Positions 9,601-16,621 of a DNA stretch of 64,000 nt are shown here, one piece after another. Each line of letters opens with the position of its first letter. Within the stretch, counting starts at the first letter, position 1. Under the pieces are notes generated by a model. That model ran no database searches. It was not told the origin of the DNA and worked only from the letters and a program-made list of their open reading frames with translations. The stretch spans positions 4,286,187 through 4,350,186 of the forward strand of contig NZ_KB913025.1 of the NCBI RefSeq assembly GCF_000384075.1, written 5' to 3'. A program made the position numbers and the translations under genes. The DNA is from Methylovulum miyakonense HT12 (GTDB taxonomy: Bacteria > Pseudomonadota > Gammaproteobacteria > Methylococcales > Methylomonadaceae).

Positions 9601-11976
9601 TGCGTCCTTACAAGTATGCTGCACAAACACCGGGTTAATCTCCGGCAACAACACGGGCATGGGCAGGCCGTTTTCAAGCCGGTACCCGGTGCGTAATTGC
9701 GTGTGCCTACTAACTAAAACGCGCAATGCATGGCGGAAACTGTCAACCTCAATTTTGCCGCTGATCTGCAAGGCGACAGGCAAATTGTAAACGGGTGTGT
9801 TGGCTTCAAACTGGCATACCGTCCAGACCGCCCGTTGCCCTAAGGATAATGCCAGGTTAGCCGCGGTGTCGGGTTCCGCAGTAGCCACCAGGGCCAGGTG
9901 CTTTTGGTGTCCTAAATCCAACGCGCAAGCCGCCAATTCCATAATTGATGTGTCCGCCAATATCAAAGTGACGGGCACATCAATCGCCAGCAAATCATCA
10001 ATGGCATATTTCAGTTCCATCGCCTTCAAGGAGTCTATGCCTAAGGCTAATACCGGGGCAGACCAGTCGACGGCTTCCACGGACAATCCGGACAAGGCCC
10101 GGATTTTGCCGCTTAAAAAATTGGCGAGCAGTTCTTTGCCACTCTCCAATGATGCCGCCAGTAAAGTGTGCCTAAGCAAAGCACCTTCCGGCCCGGACGG
10201 ATGCGTGGCGGCTGGCGGGGCGGGTTCGTATCCGTCCTTAGCCACCACCTCCATCTGCTGGTCTAGAAAAGCTTTTTTACAATCGCTACGGCGGATTTTG
10301 CCGCTAGTCGTCTTTAAAATGGCTCCTGGCCTGACAAACACAATGGCAGCGGCCTGGATGCCACATTCTTCAACCAAACGCCCACGGATTGCCGCGAATT
10401 CCACGCGGAAATCTGTTTGTCTTAAATGGCCACGTTTTAATTCGGCAAGCAAGACCAGCTTTTCTTCATTCCCATCCGCCACTGAAAAAGCCGCCAAGCC
10501 ATTGGGGTTTAAACAAGCCACCGAAGCGGCGGCGGCCATCTCCAAATCGTGGGGATAGTAATTACGGCCCCTGATAATAATCAGGTCTTTGCTTCGGCCA
10601 ACGACAAACAGCTCGCCTTCGTCAATAAACCCCAAATCGCCCGTGCGCAACCAAATTTGATGGTTGCCATCCTCGACAAAACTTTCAGAGGTGGCCACGG
10701 TATTTTGCCAATAACCTTGGGCAACACCCGCGCCGCTGACTTGGATTTCTCCAACACATCCCGGCCCGCAAAGCGCTTGGGTTTGCGTATCGGTTATCCT
10801 GAGCCGGTGGTTTTCACCGACAAAACCGCAACCTACCAAAAACCGGCTGGCATCGCCCACAAAACCGGTACTGGCAATATGCCCTTCCAGCTGCTCTTTA
10901 TGGAAAGCCTTAACCGTCGGTGGCGCCGCCTTATCACCGCCCGTAACCAACAAAGTCGCTTCCGCCAAACCATAACAAGGATAAAACGCCCGGCGTTGGA
11001 ACCCGCACCCGGCAAACGCCTCGGTGAACCGTTCTAAAGTTGCCGCATAGACTGGCTCGGCCCCGTTAAAAGCCACTTGCCATGCACTTAGATCAAGCCG
11101 GCTTTTTTCTTCGGCGGAAATTTTTTGCACACAAAAATCAAAAGCAAAATTGGGGCCGCCGCTGGTATGGGCGCGGTAATCGGAAACCGCCTGCAACCAG
11201 CGCAAGGGCTTCTCCAAAAATGCCAGTGGCGGCATCAGCACCACGGGCGCACCGATGTACAAAGGCTGCATGACATTACCAATCAAGCCCATATCGTGAT
11301 ACAACGGCAACCAGCCTACCACGGTGGATTGCGGGCCATGGCCGAAACCTTGTTTGATCAGGCGTTGGTTCGCCATCAGGTTGGCATGCGTCACCATCAC
11401 CCCTTTGGCATCACCGGTAGACCCTGAGGTATATTGCAGAAAAGCCACGTCCTGCGGTTTGGAACCAGGCAATTGCCAGCCGCCATCAGCATTATCCAAA
11501 ACGTCGGTTGCCACTATTGGCACGGTCGGGACTGCCCCAAACAGGGCTTCTAATGTTTGTGAGGTCGATTGATTGGTTAAGATGGCCGCCGCTTGGCAAT
11601 CAGCCAGAATGGTTTGCAAACGTGGCAAATGGCGGTTGTTGCGCGGCGGGTAAGCCGGAACGGCGACCACGCCCGCATAAAGGCAGCCGAAAAATGCGGC
11701 GATATAGTCCAAGCCTTGGGGATAAAGCAATACGGCGCGTCCGCCCTGCAAACCTAAATCCTGCAAATTGGCGGCGATCACGCGGGCTTGTTGGTCCAAC
11801 TCGCCATAACTGAGATGAAAGGCTTGTTTTTCACCATCAGGCAAAAACGTATAGGCACGACGATGGCTTTGTTGCGCCGCCCTGGCCCTCAACACCTCCA
11901 CCAATGAATAGGCCCCGTCCACATCCACATGCGCATCGGCGCCCCGAACGGGCTGCTTGGCATTGGGCATGTTCAT
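6688..11976 (-). CDS. Loading NRPS: fatty acyl-AMP ligase, carrier, condensation, adenylation (Thr-like code), carrier
   Basis: 1762 aa from ATG at 11976, which overlaps the upstream ankyrin gene's TGA (ATGA); an in-frame upstream start at 12030 would lie inside that gene. Domains: fatty acyl-AMP ligase (about 20-590, YTSGSTGDAKG core), acyl carrier (LGIDSLKAMEL, Ser649), condensation (HHIAVDF at 834-840), adenylation (about 1170-1660, YTSGSSGNPKG near 1320, FDFSVWEIWG), carrier (LGGHSL, Ser1720). The specificity residues read D-F-W-S-I-G-M-V-H-K, one position from the classic threonine code DFWNIGMVHK. Inference: the enzyme activates a free fatty acid, loads it on its own carrier, condenses it with Thr (or a close analogue) and passes acyl-Thr to the next synthetase. 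No reductase or thioesterase is present. Confidence 0.94.
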   Translation of the reverse strand: MNMPNAKQPVRGADAHVDVDGAYSLVEVLRARAAQQSHRRAYTFLPDGEKQAFHLSYGELDQQARVIAANLQDLGLQGGRAVLLYPQGLDYIAAFFGCLYAGVVAVPAYPPRNNRHLPRLQTILADCQAAAILTNQSTSQTLEALFGAVPTVPIVATDVLDNADGGWQLPGSKPQDVAFLQYTSGSTGDAKGVMVTHANLMANQRLIKQGFGHGPQSTVVGWLPLYHDMGLIGNVMQPLYIGAPVVLMPPLAFLEKPLRWLQAVSDYRAHTSGGPNFAFDFCVQKISAEEKSRLDLSAWQVAFNGAEPVYAATLERFTEAFAGCGFQRRAFYPCYGLAEATLLVTGGDKAAPPTVKAFHKEQLEGHIASTGFVGDASRFLVGCGFVGENHRLRITDTQTQALCGPGCVGEIQVSGAGVAQGYWQNTVATSESFVEDGNHQIWLRTGDLGFIDEGELFVVGRSKDLIIIRGRNYYPHDLEMAAAASVACLNPNGLAAFSVADGNEEKLVLLAELKRGHLRQTDFRVEFAAIRGRLVEECGIQAAAIVFVRPGAILKTTSGKIRRSDCKKAFLDQQMEVVAKDGYEPAPPAATHPSGPEGALLRHTLLAASLESGKELLANFLSGKIRALSGLSVEAVDWSAPVLALGIDSLKAMELKYAIDDLLAIDVPVTLILADTSIMELAACALDLGHQKHLALVATAEPDTAANLALSLGQRAVWTVCQFEANTPVYNLPVALQISGKIEVDSFRHALRVLVSRHTQLRTGYRLENGLPMPVLLPEINPVFVQHTCKDAQARDRLLIAEIQRPFDLEHDLKLRAALFSTAADDPILLFCAHHIAVDFRSLVILLGELQAVYGACSIGQAFSLPTLAATYDDFIAWQQNYLSSALAGQALGYWQGQLAGDLPKLSLPVGKVRPNTATYHGGIETLAIGFATLRQLQDMAAQQGVTLYMLLLAVFKVLLYRYSGQEDIIVGSPMFGRPKQDFSQVVGYFVNPVALRSFPEGGKPFIGFLHETKQTVLAALRHQDYPHGLLVEKLQPAREPGLSAFYRASFVLQSDVHGDAGAAALALGLPDCQLAWAGITARTVCLPETVAQFDLNLMMAVTGDGLGASFQYNHGVLEQETVMRMAGHFQRLLQGILDNPYQPLSALPLLAVSELRQLMAWSGAIVDCPADVCIHHRFEKQAMATPDAIAVVFEGQVLSYAELNAKANQLAHFLRSQGVVADTLVGICVSRSLTMIVGLLGTLKAGGAYLPLDPDYPQDRLVYLVADAKPLLVLTEQPLAGSLPANLRLLCLDAVPLETYSLANPVNVGSPENLAYVIYTSGSSGNPKGVAITHQNVRRLFAAAGRLFDFSSADVWSLFHSFAFDFSVWEIWGALLYGGKLVVVPYWACRSPEAFHRLLSVEGVTVLSQTPSSFYQLDAFDGELGKGQALSLRWVIFGGEALEPWRLRGWFARHAGTGPRLVNMYGITETTVHVTHHGLPASPNTDAASIIGRPLGDLQTFIFDPRLAPVPIGVAGELYVGGAGLARGYLNRPGLTAERFIPHPYPVKPGQRLYRTGDVARYRPDGQIEYLGRIDTQVKIRGFRIELGEIEARLLQHEAIKKTVVLLKQEPGNKYLIAYLVARAESPPDVHALKAFLKQTLPDYMVPAAFVFLDDLPLTANGKLDRKALLAMASQGWQRREYTPPRDEAEQAVAEIWQQILGVERLGIHDDFFELGGHSLSAVQVVSKIRETFAVDVPVKTLFEAPTIAEFVDKVGEHQTD

Positions 11977-12560
11977 AGCTCTGGCTGGGCGGCCGTAACA
12001 GGTTTTTTTGCGGAAAAGGCGGCCGCCCATTCCAAATCGCCCGGAACCTTAAACGCCAGTTGCTGTTTGCAAAATATTTCCCAAGCAACCGATGTCCCGG
12101 CGAACAGCACCTCTTTGCCCGCCAGCATAGAGCGGGTGACGCTCAGGTCAGCATGCAAAAACACAAGGTCTTCGTCAGCCAGGCCCGGCAGTTGTGAAGG
12201 CCAACCGGGAAATTGTTTTAAATCTGCGGCAACATAAGCTTTGCAATAATCCTGAATGCCGGGGCCAAGGCGGATGCCGGCCTCTTGTTCGGCACGGTAT
12301 AAAACCGCCGCGTTTTCGGTTTGTGCGGCGGCCAAGGCGATTTGGTACGCCGTCCGCTTGTCCCTGCCGGCATGGGTTATATCCGCACCGGCCGCCAACA
12401 ATAGGCGGATGGTGTCGGGGTTGCCTTTACCCGCCGCCCAATTTAATGCCGTCCAACCGTAACCGTCTTGTTGCCCGATAGCCTCCCCGCTATCTAGCAA
12501 AGCCGCCACATTTTCAACATCCCCCGCCTTTACCGCTTCAACCAGCTTTAAAACAGACAT
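11973..12560 (-). CDS. Ankyrin-repeat protein leading the lipopeptide operon
   Basis: 195 aa from ATG at 12560 (AGGA seven bases upstream; an in-frame TTG lies 6 bp earlier). The first ~100 residues carry about three ankyrin-type repeats (GWTALNWAAGKGNPDTIRLL, ...LLAAGADITHAG...). The C-terminal half (DEDLVFLHADLSVTRSML, then ...LAFKVPGDLEWA) is a different domain that I do not recognise. No signal peptide or membrane segment is seen, so it is probably cytoplasmic. Its stop overlaps the ATG of the loading synthetase, so the two are translationally coupled and presumably work together. The role is unknown; a scaffold, regulator or accessory protein for the synthetase is possible. Confidence 0.85.
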   Translation of the reverse strand: MSVLKLVEAVKAGDVENVAALLDSGEAIGQQDGYGWTALNWAAGKGNPDTIRLLLAAGADITHAGRDKRTAYQIALAAAQTENAAVLYRAEQEAGIRLGPGIQDYCKAYVAADLKQFPGWPSQLPGLADEDLVFLHADLSVTRSMLAGKEVLFAGTSVAWEIFCKQQLAFKVPGDLEWAAAFSAKKPVTAAQPEL

Positions 12561-12870
12561 AGACAATTCCTAAACAAGCAATCAGGTTCCAATCAGCCCA
12601 ACACGGACAAAGACCTTTATCCGATGGTTTTTATAAACCTTATGACGAATGAATCTTGGAACAACCTCATCGGCGGAATTGCTAATTTAAAAACGGCCTG
12701 CCCGGTGGCGGCTTTTTTTGTGGGGAAGTAAAAGTTGGCTATCCCATTAACTTGAAAGTTACTGAGGGGATCCGATTATTGGCGCGTCTTGTTAGGGCAA
12801 GCAAAAACACGCCTCCTTTTTTTGAAACCGTCAAAAATTCTTAACCCTTTATTATCTATATAAAAAACCA
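12561..12870. promoter_or_regulatory. Divergent intergenic region with a GC stem and T-runs on both sides
   Basis: This is the gap between the minus-strand synthetase operon (start 12560) and the plus-strand methyltransferase gene (start 12871), so promoters for both should lie here. A bulged stem at 12696-12712 (GCC-T-GCC, loop CGGT, GGC-GGC) is followed on the plus strand by seven T (12713-12719) and on the minus strand by CG then five T, so it could terminate in either direction. No gene reads into it from the left on the plus strand, so for the synthetase operon it would act as a leader hairpin (attenuator) if the promoter lies to its right. I see no clear FecI-type promoter box. Confidence 0.5.
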
Positions 12871-14307
12871 ATGGATAACCTGCCCCTGTACCAATGTATT
12901 GTCTGTGCCAATGAATTGACCGCCACCCCTGTGGGGCAATGGGCTTGTCCCCACTGCGGAAGATATTATCCGTCCATAAAAGGCATCGGCGTGTTCATCC
13001 CCGGTGCGGCGGTTTCCATACAAGGTTATGTGCAGGAAATGGCGGAAGCCCAAGCGGGCTTGGCCCAAATGGCTGATAACTTGCGTGCCTTCCAAGCGCA
13101 ATTTCCAGACAGCGAATTTTCTGAACGGATAGGCGCGGCCCTTAAGGGCATAGGAAAAAATACTGGCGTCCTGGAAAGGCCTTACCAGCCCATCATCGAA
13201 TTTCTGCAAGACCATCCCGTACAAGCCGATTTACTGGCTTGGAGCATGATAAAAACCGGTACGACCTTCCATGACATGTTGCCGTATTTTTATCAGGACT
13301 GGTCGGGAACCACTGATTTTGAAAAAGTTGCCGCACAGCTTGGCAAAACGGTCCATGAGCATTGTGATGACCGGCAAGCAGTGGCGGTATTGGGCGCGGG
13401 GGCCTGTGGCTTGCTGCATAGCGTCGCCAAGCATTTTGTAGTGGCGTATGGCGTAGATTTATCACTGCCAACCTTGTTGGCGGCCAAAACATTGATGGCA
13501 GGCGAAGCGTTGGAGCTTCATTTGCCAGAAGCCAATTGGCGGCAGGTCACGCTCACGCCGCCCGTACAGGAAGCCGGCAACATCCATTTCCTGACGGCGA
13601 ACGTCAATAACTTACCGTTTAAGGACGCGTCCTTATCCGTTGTCGTCACCCAATATATGCTGGACATTGTCAGCAATCCGCTGGGCTTGGCAAAAGAAAT
13701 CCGCCGCATACTTAAGCCGGAAGGTAGATGGATCAATTTCTCCAAACCCTTCCGGGTCGCCACCGACCCGCCGGAATTGGGTATGCGCAACCTGGCTGAA
13801 TTGCCGCCCTTATTCAATACCCTGGGTTTTGACGTCATCGAGCTGGAAAACCAACGGTTTATCTATCTTAATATGGAAAAGGCCTATCCTGAGGCCGATT
13901 CCATCAATCAATTAGTCCATTATTTTGTATTAAGAAAAAATAACCCGCATCCAGATGGCGCAAACCTCAAGGATGTCAGCCGATTTTTTGAACCCAATGA
14001 CGCTGTTTGGCAGGAAATACCGCGGCTCGTCCAGAATCGGGCCTTAACATTCACAACCGGGAAATCGTTTGACGGGAAAGGCGGCGTTAATGAATGCTTA
14101 CAGGTCAGCGTCATGGGGCACATTTTTTCAATCCCCGCCGACTTTTCCAGGTTACTGGAAACCGTGTTTGCAGCGGTTGACGGGCAAAGGGACTTGCGGG
14201 AAATTTTTCAAATCCAACGCCCCATTTTCGGCTTGGACGAGCAGCCGTTCCTGAAATTAATTTATATCCTGAACGTGTTGCATTACTTGCTTGAATTCCA
14301 CCGCTGA
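12871..14307 (+). CDS. Zinc-ribbon class I SAM methyltransferase, N2227/carnosine methyltransferase-like
   Basis: 478 aa. The N-terminus has a zinc ribbon (Cys9, Cys12, Cys26, Cys29). A YQDWS segment near 141-145 recalls the RDWS motif of the N2227/carnosine N-methyltransferase family. The SAM-binding Rossmann motif is VAVLGAGACG (171-180), followed by an acidic GVDLS strand end and a typical late motif (EIRRILKPEGRWINFS). About 130 C-terminal residues are outside the methyltransferase core and look like a small winged-helix or PqqD-like module. It overlaps or abuts the phosphopantetheinyl transferase gene, so both form a plus-strand unit divergent from the synthetases. Inference: N- or O-methylation of the lipopeptide or a precursor. 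The substrate cannot be read from the sequence. Confidence 0.82.
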   Translation: MDNLPLYQCIVCANELTATPVGQWACPHCGRYYPSIKGIGVFIPGAAVSIQGYVQEMAEAQAGLAQMADNLRAFQAQFPDSEFSERIGAALKGIGKNTGVLERPYQPIIEFLQDHPVQADLLAWSMIKTGTTFHDMLPYFYQDWSGTTDFEKVAAQLGKTVHEHCDDRQAVAVLGAGACGLLHSVAKHFVVAYGVDLSLPTLLAAKTLMAGEALELHLPEANWRQVTLTPPVQEAGNIHFLTANVNNLPFKDASLSVVVTQYMLDIVSNPLGLAKEIRRILKPEGRWINFSKPFRVATDPPELGMRNLAELPPLFNTLGFDVIELENQRFIYLNMEKAYPEADSINQLVHYFVLRKNNPHPDGANLKDVSRFFEPNDAVWQEIPRLVQNRALTFTTGKSFDGKGGVNECLQVSVMGHIFSIPADFSRLLETVFAAVDGQRDLREIFQIQRPIFGLDEQPFLKLIYILNVLHYLLEFHR

Positions 14308-14317
14308 ACCTACAGCG

Positions 14318-15019
14318 ATGGTTGGTGTGCCTACCGGTGCGGTTGATGTGTGGCTAGAAGACCTATCGGCGGATGATGCCCTGTACGCCTATTTCCGGGA
14401 GATACTGGATGCTGATGAAAAAACCAAAGCGATGCGGTTTGTACACGAAACCCATCGCCGCCAATACATTATCAGCCACGGCAAGCTAAGGGCCATCTTG
14501 GCTTCGTACCTGGGCATGGCGCCCGCCACCATAAGCTTTACCATAGCCGCCTATGGCAAGCCCCACCTAACGGGGAAAGCCGCCGCGCTTAAATTCAATT
14601 TATCGCATTCCGGTGACAAAATGGCGGTTGCCGTTGGCGGCTATGATTATCTTGGCGTGGATATAGAAGTGTGGAATAGCGGCATGGACCTGTCCGGTGC
14701 CGCCAAAACCTGCTTTGGCGATAGTGAGCAAGCAACGTGGCACACCGCAACCGGGCAAGAAAAGCTGGCGGTGTTTTATCAATTATGGACGCGGAAAGAA
14801 AGTTTCCTAAAAGCCGTGGGGATGGGGATGACACTTGAAGCCGCAAAAGTCATTACCGCCACCGAAGGGGAACCCCGTTTTCTGTCATTGCCCGAAGGCT
14901 ACCCAACTCATGAATGGAAGCTCATTGATTTAAAGTTCGGCCACGGCCTAAGCGCCGCCTTGACGGTGAAAGCCCCGGACCGCCCCCCCATTAACCTGAA
15001 GCAATGGGCCAAGCCTTAG
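14318..15019 (+). CDS. 4'-phosphopantetheinyl transferase, Sfp type
   Basis: 233 aa from ATG at 14318; an upstream in-frame TTG at 14291 would overlap the methyltransferase stop by 17 bp and add nine residues. It transfers phosphopantetheine from CoA to the Ser of carrier domains and so activates Ser649, Ser1720 and Ser1035 of the synthetases. Diagnostic motifs are visible: KFNLSHSGD (P1-like), LGVDIEVW with the Mg-binding Asp and Glu, and LWTRKESFLKAVGMGM (W-x-x-KES). The length is normal for the Sfp family. No ribosome-binding site is obvious and it sits 10 bp after the methyltransferase stop, suggesting coupled translation. The gene converges on the mbtH-like gene, 21 bp away. Confidence 0.93.
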   Translation: MVGVPTGAVDVWLEDLSADDALYAYFREILDADEKTKAMRFVHETHRRQYIISHGKLRAILASYLGMAPATISFTIAAYGKPHLTGKAAALKFNLSHSGDKMAVAVGGYDYLGVDIEVWNSGMDLSGAAKTCFGDSEQATWHTATGQEKLAVFYQLWTRKESFLKAVGMGMTLEAAKVITATEGEPRFLSLPEGYPTHEWKLIDLKFGHGLSAALTVKAPDRPPINLKQWAKP

Positions 15020-15040
15020 GCATGGCCAAATGGGAGGGCA

Positions 15041-15262
15041 TTAGTGCATATCGGCTTGTTCCATATAATTGCGCAAACTCAAAGGGCGCATATCAGTCCA
15101 CACTTCTTCAATGTAATCAAGGCATTCTTTTTTGCTTCCGCTGATATTCAGAGCTTTCCAGCCCACAGGGACCTCCTTATAAGTAGGCCAAATCGAATAT
15201 TGTTCCTCATCATTAACGACCACTTCGTAAACGGTTTTATCTTCTTCATTATCGTAAGCCAT
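15041..15262 (-). CDS. MbtH-like protein, NRPS adenylation-domain partner
   Basis: 73 aa. Start chosen at ATG 15262 because AGGAG stands six bases upstream; an in-frame upstream start at 15301 lacks such a site. Family signature residues are all present: [25 protein letters not shown] and [12 protein letters not shown]. MbtH proteins bind adenylation domains and are needed for the solubility or activity of many of them; the two visible adenylation genes are the obvious partners. It lies 54 bp after the sigma factor gene on the same strand and is probably cotranscribed with it, the arrangement seen in pyoverdine-like systems where an extracytoplasmic-function sigma factor drives peptide synthesis. 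Confidence 0.95.
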   Translation of the reverse strand: MAYDNEEDKTVYEVVVNDEEQYSIWPTYKEVPVGWKALNISGSKKECLDYIEEVWTDMRPLSLRNYMEQADMH

Positions 15263-15316
15263 ATTAACTCCTAAGTTGTTTTGTACCCTGACTGCAATCA
15301 ATGTTTATCCCTATTC

Positions 15317-15853
15317 CTAGACGGTGGATGCCTGATATGGCCTCACCCGCGATTTTTTTGGCAAAAACTCGGGAATCTTTTTCCGGCAATGCCTTAAGCC
15401 CTTCATCATGTGCTTCTCAACGCCACTTTCAGAAATTCCCGTGAATTTGGCTATTTCGGCATAGTTCATTTCATGGAACTTGTTTAATAGAAAAGTTTCC
15501 CGGCAACGGGGGGGCAATTCATCAATCACTTGCTTGATCATTTCCACATATTGGCCATCCGCAATAAGCTGCTCGACCGAAGGCGAAAGGCCGCCATAAT
15601 CAGATGACAGCTGTTGGGTCTGCATATAATTGTTAATGACTTTGTTGTGTTTTAGGTGATCGAAGGCGAGATTTTTTGCAACTTGGTATAAAAACCCACG
15701 CGGATTTTCAATATGTTGCTGCTTTTTTTCCCGAAAAAAAATAATGAAGCTTTCTTGGGTAATATCCTCGGCAACTTCCCGGTTGGAAACAATCCGAGCC
15801 GAGAAATCTATCAGTTCATGCTGATGGTTTTGATAAAGTTTTTCTATATTCAT
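15317..15853 (-). CDS. ECF RNA polymerase sigma factor, FecI-like
   Basis: 178 aa, the usual length for the class. Sigma region 2 is in the N-terminal half (VAEDITQESFIIFFREKKQQ, then NPRGFLYQVAKNLAFDHLKH) and region 4 in the C-terminal half (LPPRCRETFLLNKFHEMNYA, ending in a helix-turn-helix, IAKFTGISESGVEKHMMKGL). The PRGFLY and RCREVF-like features point to the FecI/PvdS branch, which is normally controlled by a FecR anti-sigma factor and a TonB-dependent receptor. Neither is in this window. The gene heads a unit with the MbtH-like gene and probably directs transcription of the adjacent synthetase operon. An iron link is inferred from the family only. Confidence 0.9.
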   Translation of the reverse strand: MNIEKLYQNHQHELIDFSARIVSNREVAEDITQESFIIFFREKKQQHIENPRGFLYQVAKNLAFDHLKHNKVINNYMQTQQLSSDYGGLSPSVEQLIADGQYVEMIKQVIDELPPRCRETFLLNKFHEMNYAEIAKFTGISESGVEKHMMKGLRHCRKKIPEFLPKKSRVRPYQASTV

Positions 15854-16621
15854 GGCATCAATGTGGATTAGTGGATACGATCAACCCCATAAACAATCAC
15901 TAACCTGAATGGCTAACTAAGTAACCAAGCGACTGATTAATAAGATTAAACAGTTAATAGCACAATCCACGCCAAATTTAATTGATTGCAAGAAAACTTT
16001 ATAAGGCCCAATTACCCCCTATTTATTAGCCACTTAAAAACCATACTTTAATTAAAAACCCATTCTTGGACTAAACACGCTAGCCAACATTAAGTATGTC
16101 AAGATTTTTAGTACGCCATTTGCCATACTGACCATGTCAAATGACATACTTTTTTACTAGCGGCATTTCGGATAGGCGAAAAGGCGGTTATGGCGCTGCG
16201 GCCCGAAGCGTGGCGCTGGTGGTCTTGCACGGCATAGTGCGGGTGAATGGCACGGTTGCCAAAGCACACCATGATGATATGGGCTAAGTCCGCGGCCAAA
16301 GCCCATCTATCACGGCCGGCACCGATGCCGTGCTGATTGCCGCGTGGCGAACCCATAGCCTGGCCCATCGTCGGCCATGGCCCTTTCGTGTTAGCGCCAG
16401 CCAAAACTGGCCCACGCTAACCGCCCGTATCCGACATAAATCTGATAACTGCCTCTCAAAAATACATAAACAAAAACCAAGCGAGCACCTCAACTATTTT
16501 TATGCTGCTATTATTCAAAGACCCCCTTTGGAAGCCTTCCCCAAATAGGGGCACTATCCCTAACAGGACGATTCTATTAGACATTCGGGGCTGTTAAATC
16601 CCTAACGCAAGAGGAAAAAGT
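15854..16621. other. 768-bp intergenic region, AT-rich then GC-rich, no gene supported
   Basis: The half next to the sigma factor gene (15854-16150) is AT-rich and should contain its promoter. From about 16155 to 16430 the base composition becomes GC-rich and small open frames appear on both strands, but none has a ribosome-binding site, a recognisable domain or convincing codon use; this part may be a relic of a lost gene. A purine-rich AGAGGA at 16609-16614 serves the lectin-type gene that starts at 16622. Confidence 0.5.

Noticed and set aside
12030-12030. Upstream start for the loading synthetase
   Set aside because: It lies within the coupled ankyrin gene and adds residues without FAAL character; ATG 11976 forms a clean ATGA overlap.
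16108-16548. Small open frames on both strands before the lectin-type gene
   Set aside because: No ribosome-binding sites, domains or protein-like composition.
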